Source of the DNA: Planomonospora sp. ID67723
GTDB taxonomy: Bacteria > Actinomycetota > Actinomycetes > Streptosporangiales > Streptosporangiaceae
Length of the DNA: 64,000 nt
Direction: 5' to 3'
NCBI RefSeq assembly: GCF_015711605.1
Contig: NZ_JABTEZ010000002.1
Location: 1,302,001 to 1,366,000, forward strand
In this document: positions 15,379-23,272 of the stretch, piece by piece
Numbering within the stretch: the stretch's first letter is position 1
Layout of the letters: each line of letters starts with the position of its first letter
Made by a program: the position numbers and the translations under genes
Notes under the pieces: generated by a model
Database searches by the model: none
Told to the model about the DNA's origin: nothing
Seen by the model: the letters and a program-made list of their open reading frames with translations, nothing else

Positions 15379-18300
15379 CGCAGCTCCCTCTCCCGGCGCG
15401 GTGCGCGCCCGCCCGCGCCGCCCGCCCGGTCCCGGCGGTCCAGCGCAGCGGACCCGAGCACGTCGTCGGGGAGGGAGTCGGCCACCTCCCGGTCGAAGCG
15501 GGACAGCGAGCGCAGGCGCAGCGCCGTACCGGCGATCACCACGATCATCACGGCGCAGATCAGGTACATCAGCCCCATGCCCCGCCCGGGACCGGTGCCC
15601 AGGAGCGATCCCAGCGTCGGGGCGAGCGGCCCGTCCGGCGTCATGAGCGGCTCCAGCACGGCCGACGCGTACGGCGCGACCAGGCCGAACCCGATCGGCA
15701 TGGTGGACCACGCGATCATCGTGTTGAGCGCGAACACCCGCCCGTGGAACCGCTGCGGCACCTTGACCTGGACGATGGTGGCGTAGATCCCGTTCAGCAG
15801 GGTGAGCGCCATGCCCATGCCGAATGCTCCCGCCCCGATGACGAGCAGGTCCTCCCGCATTCCCGTGACCAGGCAGCACAGGCCCAGGGCGAGAGTGAAC
15901 AGCAGCATGCCGCGCACCCGCAGCCGCCGCGGCCCGCCCCACACGCTCATCACCAGGCCGCCGAGGAACACGCCCAGCCCCGAGGCGAACGAGACCCGTC
16001 CCACGTCGTCGAGTGTCCCGAACGACAACACCAGCGGAGAGATCATCAGGAACAGCGGGGCGAGGAAGACGTTGAGGACGGCGAAGAAGATCAGCATGCT
16101 GCGGAAGCCGCGGTGCCCCCAGGAGTAGCGGAAGCCCTCGACGATCTCGGCGGTCACCGTCTCCCTGCGCCGGTGGGCCATGGTCCGGGGGAAGCGCACG
16201 GTCAGCAGCACGCCGATGGCGAACAGGTAGCTCACCACGTCCAGGACGAGGATGCCTTCCAGGCCGATGCCCGCCACCAGGCCGGCGGCGACCAGCGGCA
16301 CGAACAGCTGGGAGACGCCGGTGACCATCTGGTTGACCCCGTTGGCGTGGCCCAGGTACCGCTTGGGCACCAGTTGCGGGATGGCCGAGGCGTAGGCCAG
16401 GCGCTGGAAGGTCAGGGCGATGGACAGGCAGACCAGGAGCGGGTAGAGGTGCCAGGTCTGCAGACTCCCCGTCCACAGCAGGCCGCCGAGGGCGAGCTGG
16501 GTGCCGAAGGCCGCGACGTCGCCGCAGAGCATGACCTTCTTGCGGCTGACCCGGTCGACCACCGCCCCCGCGAGCGGTGCGACCAGCAGGCCGGGGACCA
16601 GGCCGAGCACGGCGAACAGGGCGAAACTGGCCACGGAGCCGGTGGTCAGGTAGATCCAGATGGGGACGGCGAACTCGGTGAGCGCGGAACCGGTGATCGA
16701 GACGAGCTGGCCGGAGGCGACCGCGAGGAACCGCCCCATGCTGGGCTCCGGCCCCGGGACCTCCGCGGACCGCGCGGCCTCGTGCGATCGCGAGACGCCC
16801 TCCAGCCACCAGGTCACCCCGTCCTCGCGCGGCGGCACCGGTTCCGCCGCCGGCCTCGCAGCCGACGGCGTCTCCGTCCTTTCCTCCGGTTCCGCTGCCG
16901 CTCCCGCCGCCGAACCCGCCGCGAGGTGCGCGGTGGTGACGATCGCGGCCAGTTCCCCGGCGCGGTAGCGGACGAAGAAGTGGCCCGCCTCCTCCAGTAC
17001 CACCAGAACACTGGTCGCGGCCAGGAAGTGCCACTCGCGGTAGCGCTCCTCGTAGTACTCGGTGGCCGGGTCGCGCTCGCCGGCGATCGTGACCAGCGGG
17101 GCCCGCAGCTGTGCGGTCCCGCCGTCGAGCAGGCCGGTGAAGTACCGCTCGGCGTGCTCGGCCTCGGCGCGCATGGTGCGCACGATGTGCAGGGCCTGCT
17201 CGGGGGTGAGCTCGCTGAGGTCCACGCCCATGGAGGCCAGCCAGTTGCCGTAGGCCCGGTCGGAGGCGACGGCGGAGGCGCGGGCCAGGCGGGACAGCGC
17301 GTTCATCACCCGGCCGCGGGGCCGCGCGAACGGGAAGGCCGCCCCGATGTAGACGGCCTCCGGCACCCGGCCCGCCGCCTCCAGCCGCCGGGCGACCTCC
17401 ACGGCGAGGGCCGAGCCCACGCTGCTGTGGCCGTAGACCACCACCGGGCCCGGCACCCGCTCCAGGATCTCGGCCACGCAGCGGGCGGCGAGCTCGTCGA
17501 AGGGCAGCGGGTCCTCGGCCAGGCCCACGTCGTGCCCCGGCACGGCCAGCGACAGCAGCCGGTACCCCTCGGGCAGGGCGTCGGCCAGCGGCTGGTAGAC
17601 CACCGCGCTGCCGCCGCCGTACGGCACGCAGACGTAGGTGAGCACGCACCGGTCCGCGGGGAGCGGCGGGGTGAGCTCGTGCAGCAGCCGCCGGGGCCGC
17701 CTGGCCTCGGCGGGGGTGTCGGCCAGGGCGGCGAGCCCGCGGACGGTGGGGTGCCGGAACAGGTCTATCAGGGAGACGCCCGCGCCGAGCGCGCGCCGCA
17801 TCCTGGCGATGACCTGGGTGGCGAGCAGGGAGTGGCCGCCCAGCTCGAAGAAGTCGTCCTCGGCGCCGACCCGCTCGGTCCCGAGCACCTGCGCCCAGAT
17901 ATCGGCGATCGCCTGCTCGGTGGGAGTCGCGGGGGCGGTGTAACCGCTGCCGCCGCCGAATTCGGGGGCGGGCAGCGCGGCCCGGTCCAGCTTGCCGTTG
18001 GGTGTCAGCGGCAGCCGGTCCACGACCGTCACGGCGGCGGGCACCATGTGGGCGGGCAGGGCCCGCGCGACGTACTCGCGCAGCTCCGGCCCTATCCCGG
18101 TGCCGGTCGCCGGAGCGTCGGTCGCCGGAGTGCTCGCCGCCGGAGCGTCGGCCGCCGGCACCACGTAGGCCAACAGGTTGCCCCGTTCGGCGAGGACCAC
18201 GGCCTGGGCGACCGCGGGGTGCGCCAGCATGCAGGACTCGATCTCGCCGGGCTCGATCCGGTACCCGCGCACCTTGACCTGGTCGTCGGCCCGGCCGAGG

Positions 18301-21035
18301 AACTCCAGCTCCCCGTCGGGCCGCCAGCGGGCCCGGTCGCCGCTGCGGTAGAGGCGGCCGTCGCCGTACGGATCGGGGACGAAGCGCTCGGCGGTCAGAT
18401 CGGGCCGGCCGAGGTAGCCGCGGGCCAGCCCGGCCCCGCCGATGTACAGCTCTCCCGGGATCCCGACCGGGGTGAGCCGCCGCCGCTCGTCCAGCACGTA
18501 GAGGGAGGTGGCCGCGATGGGCCTGCCGATCGGCGGACGCCGGTCCCCCTCACGCAGCTCGGCGGCGCTGGCGATGATCGTGGCCTCGGTGGGGCCGTAG
18601 GTGTTCATCAGGCGCACCCGGCCGCCGAAGTGCCGGTGCCACGCCGTCACGGCCGCCGCCTGCGCCTGGTCGGCGCCGAGGATCGTCAGCCGCAGGCCGG
18701 GCGGCCAGTCCACGGTGTCCAGGTCGGTGACCAGCTCGTGCCAGTAGGGGGTGGGAAGGTCCAGCACGGTCAGGTCTCTGGCGTACGGCGTGGCCAGGAA
18801 GTCCGGCAGGAACTCCCCGCCTCCGGGCAGCAGCACGAGCGTCGCTCCGGCGGCCAGGCAGGGATAGATCTCCTCGGCGTGGGTGTCGAAGCTGACCGTG
18901 GCGAACTGGAGCACCCGGTCGGCCGGGGTGAGACCGTAGGCCTCCCGCATCCAGCCCACGCGGGCCGCCAGCGCCCCGTGCTCGACCACGACGCCCTTGG
19001 GCCGTCCGGTGGAGCCGGAAGTGTAGATCACGTAGGCGGCGCGGCCGGGGTCGGGGGCGGGCAGCGGGTCCCGCGTGCCCCGGGGGAGATCGCCGTCCAC
19101 GCAGAGCACCCGGTACCCCTCACCCGGCAGACGCGTGCGCAGCGCCGTGCTGGTGAGCACCACCTGCGCGCCGCTGTCGTCGAGCATGGCGGCCTGGCGC
19201 GGCGGGGGGTAGGCGGGGTCGAGCGGCAGGTAGGCGCCGCCGGCCTTCCAGACGGCCAGCAGGGCCGCCACCAGGTCGGGGGAGCGGTCCATCGCGACGG
19301 CGACCACCGACTCCGGACGCACTCCCGCCGCGCGCAGCGCCCGGGCCAGGGTGTCGGCGCGTGCGTCCAGCTCGGCGTAGGTGATCACCCGGTCGGCGCA
19401 GGTCACCGCGGGGGCGCCGGGGCGGGCCGCCACCGCGGCGGCGAACAGCTCGGGGACCGTGTCCGAGGAGGGCGGCGTGGTGTCGGCGCTCCACTCCAGG
19501 ATCCGCCGGCGTTCTTCCCCGGACAGCAGGTCGATGTCCGACAGCCTCAGGCCGGGGTCGGCGGCGACGGCGGTGAGCAGCCGGGTGAAGCGGTCGGAGA
19601 GGGCGGCGACGGTGTCGCGGTCGAACAGGTCGGTGGCGTACCCGAACGCAAGGTTCAGCGCGTCCTGGGTCCGCCAGGCGTCGAGGGACAGGTCGAACTT
19701 GGCCGCGGTGTACCCGGCGTCGAACCCGGTGACCTCCTCGATCCCGCGGCCCGCGGCGGCTGCGGGGGCCTCGGCGGCTTCGGAGGTCTCGCGGACTCGG
19801 GGGGTCTCGCGGGGTTCGGGGATCGCGGTCCGCTGCCGCCGGTCGTTCTGGGTGTGCAGGACGAACATCGTCTGGAACAGCGCGGAGCGGCTGAGGTCGC
19901 GCTCGACGCGCAGCTCGCCCATCACCTGCTCGAAGGGGATGTCCTGGTGGTCGAAGGCGTCGAGCACCGCGATGCGGGTGCGGTCGAGGAGCTCGTGGAA
20001 CGTCGGATCTCCCGACAGGTCGCCGCGGAGCACCAGCGTGTTGAGGAAGAAGCCGACGAGCGGTTCCAGCTCCACCCGGTCCCGGCCCGCGGTGGGAGAT
20101 CCGACGCAGACGTCCTCCTGCCCCGTGTGCCGTGCGAGCAGCGCCTGGTAGGCCGCGAGCAGGGTCATGAACAGCGTCGCGCCGTGCCGGGCGGCCAGCT
20201 CCTCCAGGGCCGCGGCCGGCTCCGCGCCGAGCGTGACCGTGACGACGTCACCGCGGGAGGAGTGCACGGCAGGGCGGGGCCGGTCGGCGGGCAGCTCCAG
20301 CACGGGCGGGTCGGCCAGGCGCGCGGTCCAGTACGCCAGGGACCGCGCGGCCGCCTCCTCCGTCAGGTGCTCCCGCTGCCAGGCGGCGAAGTCGGGGTAC
20401 TGCACGGGCAGCGGGGGCGGCTCGTACGCCGGGCCCGCGCCGTACCACGCGGCCAGCTCGTCGGCGAAGATGTTCAGCGACACCCCGTCGGCCACGATGT
20501 GGTGGCAGACCACGCAGATCACGTGGTCCTCCTCGCCCAGGCGTAACGCGCTCACCCGCAGCAGCGGGGCCTCGGCCAGGTCGAACGGGGTGTTGGTGCG
20601 CCGGGCGACCGCCGCGCGCGCCCACTCCTCGGGCGGGGGCGCGCCCGGTCCCGCCTCGGCGTGGTCGAGGAACTCGACCGGTACGGCGACGTCCGGAACG
20701 ACCTCCTGCACCGGTGTGCCGTCCTCGGCCCGGAAACGGGTGCGCAGGCTCTCGTGCCGCTCGACGACGGCCGCCACGGCGCTCCGCAGCGCGGCCAGGT
20801 CCAGCCTGCCCCGCCACCGCTGCGCCAGGCACATGTTGAACGCCGCATCACCGGGGTCGAGCTGGTCGAGGAACCAGATCCGTTCCTGGCCGAACGTGAG
20901 CGGCGCGGGTGCGCCGACGGGACGGCGCGGGATCGGCGGGGCAGCCGCGCCCGCGCCGCCGCGCAACCGCTGCAGCAGCAGGGCGCGCTTGGCGGGACTC
21001 AGCGTGGCGACGCGCGAGTCCAGCTCATCGAGCAT
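15375..21035 (-). CDS. NRPS C-A-PCP-TE fused to an MFS transporter
   Basis: A single 1886-residue frame carries five units. The condensation domain (about 45-500) has HHIVADG at 178-184. The adenylation domain (about 525-1020) has YTSGSTGRPKGV near 671, NTYGPTEAT and PNGKLDR, with a code read as D-T-E-D-I-G-T-I-I-K. The carrier domain has Ser1069 in LGGHSLL. The alpha/beta-hydrolase thioesterase (about 1125-1365) has GHSSVG with Ser1204, Asp1322 in GERDP and His1352. From about 1433 there is a twelve-helix MFS permease with DRVSRKK in the A-loop position. The TE should release the peptide and the fused permease export it. ATG 21035 is preceded by GAGGGAG. It is first in the operon although it holds the terminal TE. 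The code is nearly the same as that of the last module. Confidence 0.93.
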   Translation of the reverse strand: MLDELDSRVATLSPAKRALLLQRLRGGAGAAAPPIPRRPVGAPAPLTFGQERIWFLDQLDPGDAAFNMCLAQRWRGRLDLAALRSAVAAVVERHESLRTRFRAEDGTPVQEVVPDVAVPVEFLDHAEAGPGAPPPEEWARAAVARRTNTPFDLAEAPLLRVSALRLGEEDHVICVVCHHIVADGVSLNIFADELAAWYGAGPAYEPPPLPVQYPDFAAWQREHLTEEAAARSLAYWTARLADPPVLELPADRPRPAVHSSRGDVVTVTLGAEPAAALEELAARHGATLFMTLLAAYQALLARHTGQEDVCVGSPTAGRDRVELEPLVGFFLNTLVLRGDLSGDPTFHELLDRTRIAVLDAFDHQDIPFEQVMGELRVERDLSRSALFQTMFVLHTQNDRRQRTAIPEPRETPRVRETSEAAEAPAAAAGRGIEEVTGFDAGYTAAKFDLSLDAWRTQDALNLAFGYATDLFDRDTVAALSDRFTRLLTAVAADPGLRLSDIDLLSGEERRRILEWSADTTPPSSDTVPELFAAAVAARPGAPAVTCADRVITYAELDARADTLARALRAAGVRPESVVAVAMDRSPDLVAALLAVWKAGGAYLPLDPAYPPPRQAAMLDDSGAQVVLTSTALRTRLPGEGYRVLCVDGDLPRGTRDPLPAPDPGRAAYVIYTSGSTGRPKGVVVEHGALAARVGWMREAYGLTPADRVLQFATVSFDTHAEEIYPCLAAGATLVLLPGGGEFLPDFLATPYARDLTVLDLPTPYWHELVTDLDTVDWPPGLRLTILGADQAQAAAVTAWHRHFGGRVRLMNTYGPTEATIIASAAELREGDRRPPIGRPIAATSLYVLDERRRLTPVGIPGELYIGGAGLARGYLGRPDLTAERFVPDPYGDGRLYRSGDRARWRPDGELEFLGRADDQVKVRGYRIEPGEIESCMLAHPAVAQAVVLAERGNLLAYVVPAADAPAASTPATDAPATGTGIGPELREYVARALPAHMVPAAVTVVDRLPLTPNGKLDRAALPAPEFGGGSGYTAPATPTEQAIADIWAQVLGTERVGAEDDFFELGGHSLLATQVIARMRRALGAGVSLIDLFRHPTVRGLAALADTPAEARRPRRLLHELTPPLPADRCVLTYVCVPYGGGSAVVYQPLADALPEGYRLLSLAVPGHDVGLAEDPLPFDELAARCVAEILERVPGPVVVYGHSSVGSALAVEVARRLEAAGRVPEAVYIGAAFPFARPRGRVMNALSRLARASAVASDRAYGNWLASMGVDLSELTPEQALHIVRTMRAEAEHAERYFTGLLDGGTAQLRAPLVTIAGERDPATEYYEERYREWHFLAATSVLVVLEEAGHFFVRYRAGELAAIVTTAHLAAGSAAGAAAEPEERTETPSAARPAAEPVPPREDGVTWWLEGVSRSHEAARSAEVPGPEPSMGRFLAVASGQLVSITGSALTEFAVPIWIYLTTGSVASFALFAVLGLVPGLLVAPLAGAVVDRVSRKKVMLCGDVAAFGTQLALGGLLWTGSLQTWHLYPLLVCLSIALTFQRLAYASAIPQLVPKRYLGHANGVNQMVTGVSQLFVPLVAAGLVAGIGLEGILVLDVVSYLFAIGVLLTVRFPRTMAHRRRETVTAEIVEGFRYSWGHRGFRSMLIFFAVLNVFLAPLFLMISPLVLSFGTLDDVGRVSFASGLGVFLGGLVMSVWGGPRRLRVRGMLLFTLALGLCCLVTGMREDLLVIGAGAFGMGMALTLLNGIYATIVQVKVPQRFHGRVFALNTMIAWSTMPIGFGLVAPYASAVLEPLMTPDGPLAPTLGSLLGTGPGRGMGLMYLICAVMIVVIAGTALRLRSLSRFDREVADSLPDDVLGSAALDRRDRAGGAGGRAPRRERELR

Positions 21036-21127
21036 GGTTTTTCTCCCTCGTATCGGGATGAACCCGCCGGGGACGAGGCGGTGGGGGATGGCGGACATCT
21101 CTGTGTCGAGGAGCCGCCGGAAAGCCG

Positions 21128-21180
21128 TGGGAACGCTCCCACTGCGGAGCAGGGTAGGGAGGCATGATCGAGGGCGTCAA
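21128..21180 (-). promoter_or_regulatory. NRPS operon promoter with CebR-like operator
   Basis: On the minus strand, TTGACG (21180-21175) and TACCCT (21156-21151) are 18 nt apart. TGGGAGCGTTCCCA (21141-21128) lies 9 nt after the -10. It differs from the published CebR/CelR box TGGGAGCGCTCCCA at one base. Placement over the start of transcription indicates repression of the whole operon by a LacI-family sugar sensor. The leader to the ATG at 21035 would be about 110 nt. Confidence 0.65.
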
Positions 21181-21264
21181 GGAGTTACTTTGGGATTGCT
21201 CGCTCGTTACTCGTCTGGCCTGGTGTTTCTTCAGGATTACGCTGAAGGCCGCGACGGATGGGGA

Positions 21265-21348
21265 TGGAGCGCTTTCCGGATTCCTTGACACCCTCCTGCC
21301 GTCTCCCTAGTTTTAGGGGCGTTTTCCGAGTCTGTGGGAGCGCTCCCG
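21265..21348 (+). promoter_or_regulatory. Orphan plus-strand promoter with two LacI-type operators
   Basis: TTGACA (21285-21290) and TAGTTT (21308-21313) are 17 nt apart. TGGGAGCGCTCCCG (21335-21348) matches the CebR box at 13 of 14 bases, and TGGAGCGCTTTCC (21265-21277) precedes the -35. No plus-strand gene follows: the next is the TetR gene on the opposite strand. The promoter may be a relic, or drive an untranslated or antisense RNA. The operators may also act on the divergent NRPS promoter by looping. Confidence 0.55.
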
Positions 21349-21521
21349 CGCCGGTTTGTGTGCTATCTGCCGAGTTTCGTCCGCTTTTATTTATGCTGTC
21401 CGATGACAGGAAGATCTGCCATGCCATGAACGGCGCCACACTGGATCGGGCGGAGACGCCCCTCTCCCCGCCCGCGGCGGCGGATGGAGGGCGCGGACAC
21501 CTCGACGATCACAGGCGACGG

Positions 21522-22121
21522 TCATCCTCCGGGCGCGTCGGCGTGCCGCACGTCTCGGGCGAGGGCGTCGCACACCGCTGCCGCGGACTCCGGGTCGGCG
21601 TGCGCGGTCACCAGGGCCCCCATGATCGTGGCGCAGAGAACGCGAGCCCGGACGGGCGCCTGCTCGGCGGTGATCCGGTCGTGGCCGGTCATGCCTCTGA
21701 GGGTGTTCTCCAGGGCGCTGGTCACGCGTTGCCGGTAGGCGCTCACAAGCGCCTGCGCCGCCGCATCGTGAGCGCTCAGCTCCGCCATGGTGTTCACCAG
21801 GAGGCAGCCGCGCACCGCCAGACGCGGCTCCGCGCGGAAGGAGGCGGCCAGCGTCTGCAGATAACCGAGCAGCTCCGGCCGGCCGGCTCCGGGTGATTCC
21901 AGGGCCGCGAGGGCGGGTTCGACGTGCTCGGCGACATATCGCTCGACGGCTGCGTCGAACAATCGGCGCTTGCTGCCGAACGCCTGGTAGAGGCTCGACC
22001 GGTTCAGTCCCGTGGCGGCCTCCAGGTCTCCGATCGAGGTTCCCTCGTAGCCGCGGCTCCAGAAGGTGTCCAGCGCGGCGGCGACCGCCTGCTCGGGGTC
22101 GAAGGCCCTGGGTCTGGCCAT
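21522..22121 (-). CDS. TetR/AcrR-family transcriptional regulator
   Basis: The 199-residue protein starts at ATG 22121 (GGAGGT upstream) with MARPRAFDPEQAVAAALDTF. The helix-turn-helix is TSIGDLEAATGLNRSSLYQAFGSKRRLF (about 30-57). The C-terminal ligand domain includes RGCLLVNTMAEL, a feature of the YezE/TetR_C branch often linked to oxidoreductase genes. It is divergent from the SDR/ligase pair, so it likely represses them and itself. The inducer is unknown. It could reach the NRPS operon, but nothing in the sequence shows that. Confidence 0.9.
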   Translation of the reverse strand: MARPRAFDPEQAVAAALDTFWSRGYEGTSIGDLEAATGLNRSSLYQAFGSKRRLFDAAVERYVAEHVEPALAALESPGAGRPELLGYLQTLAASFRAEPRLAVRGCLLVNTMAELSAHDAAAQALVSAYRQRVTSALENTLRGMTGHDRITAEQAPVRARVLCATIMGALVTAHADPESAAAVCDALARDVRHADAPGG

Positions 22122-22331
22122 GGCGGCACCTCCGTCTGACGGTTTCGCAACGACCATTTCAGTATAGAGTTATGAACTAATCGTTTCAGAACATGGATCG
22201 AGCTCCCGCCGCCGGTCCGGCGGGGAGGGGGGAGGTCGGGCGCCGGGTCCCGGCCGAGGGGGCCGCCGTCCACTCCGCGCAGGTCGGGACGTTCTGTATC
22301 CAACCTACCGCTTGCTTGTTTTAAGGGTTAC

Positions 22332-22349
22332 TCTCGACGTGAGTCGAGA
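22332..22349. promoter_or_regulatory. Inverted repeat, candidate TetR operator
   Basis: TCTCGAC-GTGA-GTCGAGA is a perfect 7-bp inverted repeat around a 4-bp centre. It sits between the TetR gene and the SDR gene, 91 nt before the SDR start, in an intergenic region of 319 bp. Its assignment to the adjacent regulator is inference. Confidence 0.4.
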
Positions 22350-22362
22350 CACGGGAGCACCG

Positions 22363-22428
22363 ATGGTGAACGCCTCACTCCGCACGCCCCTGACTGTGGA
22401 CGGCGCTGTCACCGCCGTCGGCCGCTGA
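22363..22428 (+). CDS. Possible 21-residue leader peptide before the SDR gene
   Basis: ATG 22363 has GGGAG 5 nt upstream. The frame reads MVNASLRTPLTVDGAVTAVG plus R and ends 12 bp before the SDR start. It could be a short translated leader that couples to the SDR gene, or chance. No known leader type is recognised. Confidence 0.3.
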   Translation: MVNASLRTPLTVDGAVTAVGR

Positions 22429-22440
22429 CCGGGAGAGCCC

Positions 22441-23268
22441 ATGACAGGCACGACCCCGCTGACCGGTACGGCGGCGCTGATCACCGGTGGTGGCAGCGGC
22501 ATCGGACGGGCGTGCGCGCGCCGCCTGGCCGCAGACGGCGCCGTCGTCACCATCTGCGGCCGGACCGAGTCGCGGCTGAAGGAGGCCGCCGAGGCGATCG
22601 GCGCGCGCTACGTCGTCGCCGACGTCACCGCCGAGGAGCAGATCGCGGCGGCGGTGCGGTTCGCCGCCGAGCCCGCACCGCTGCGCGCCGTCGTGCACAG
22701 CGCGGGCGGCTCCACCTCGATCGGCCCCCTGCCGCGCCTGGACACCGATGCCTGGCGGGCCACGCTGGAGCTGAACGCCACCGGCACGATGCTCACCCTC
22801 AAGCACGCCGCCCGCGTCATGGCCCGCAACGCCCCCCAGGGCGGCGCGTTCGTGGCGATCTCGTCGATCGCGGCCTCCAACACCCACCGCTGGTTCGGCG
22901 CGTACGGCGTGTCGAAGGCGGCCGTGGACCACCTGGTGAAGCTGGGCGCCGACGAGCTGGGTTCGGTGGGCGTGCGCGTCAACGGCATCCGGCCGGGCCT
23001 GGTGCGCACCGAACTGGTGGCGGGCGTCGCCGAGCCCGGTCCCGTCCTGGACGACTACCTGGCGTGCATGCCGCTGGGCAGGATCGGTGAGCCCGACGAC
23101 ATCGCCGAGGCCGCGAGGTTCCTGGCCGGCCCCGAGTCGTCGTGGATCACCGGCCAGATCGTCAACGTGGACGGCGGCCACCACCTGCGCCGCGGTCCCG
23201 ACTTCCGCGCGATGTTCGAGCCCATGTTCGGCGCGGACGCGTTGCGCGGAGCGCCTCCCGAGGAGTGA
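22441..23268 (+). CDS. Short-chain dehydrogenase/reductase
   Basis: The 275-residue SDR has the cofactor motif TGGGSGIG near the N-terminus, HSAGG for the NAG-type turn, a serine in AISSIAAS and the YGVSK active-site pair, and the C-terminal GQIVNVDGG typical of classical SDRs. It should oxidise or reduce a hydroxyl/keto group with NAD(P)(H). The substrate is not predictable. It is followed after 4 bp by an acyl-CoA ligase, so the two probably act on one acyl or acyl-CoA pathway. GGGAGAG precedes the ATG. Confidence 0.92.
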   Translation: MTGTTPLTGTAALITGGGSGIGRACARRLAADGAVVTICGRTESRLKEAAEAIGARYVVADVTAEEQIAAAVRFAAEPAPLRAVVHSAGGSTSIGPLPRLDTDAWRATLELNATGTMLTLKHAARVMARNAPQGGAFVAISSIAASNTHRWFGAYGVSKAAVDHLVKLGADELGSVGVRVNGIRPGLVRTELVAGVAEPGPVLDDYLACMPLGRIGEPDDIAEAARFLAGPESSWITGQIVNVDGGHHLRRGPDFRAMFEPMFGADALRGAPPEE

Positions 23269-23272
23269 ACCC

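Larger units (their letters stand above)
21036..21521. other. 486-bp intergenic region upstream of the NRPS operon
   Basis: No gene could be supported here. It contains the NRPS promoter with its operator, and an oppositely directed promoter with two further LacI-type palindromes, described separately. Its AT content is higher than in the surrounding genes. Confidence 0.7.

Noticed and set aside
3856-21035. NRPS operon as a siderophore pathway
   Set aside because: There is no ornithine/lysine hydroxylase, salicylate or dihydroxybenzoate gene, and no iron box at its promoter. The iron operon is 8 kb away with unrelated genes between. It is not excluded, only unsupported.
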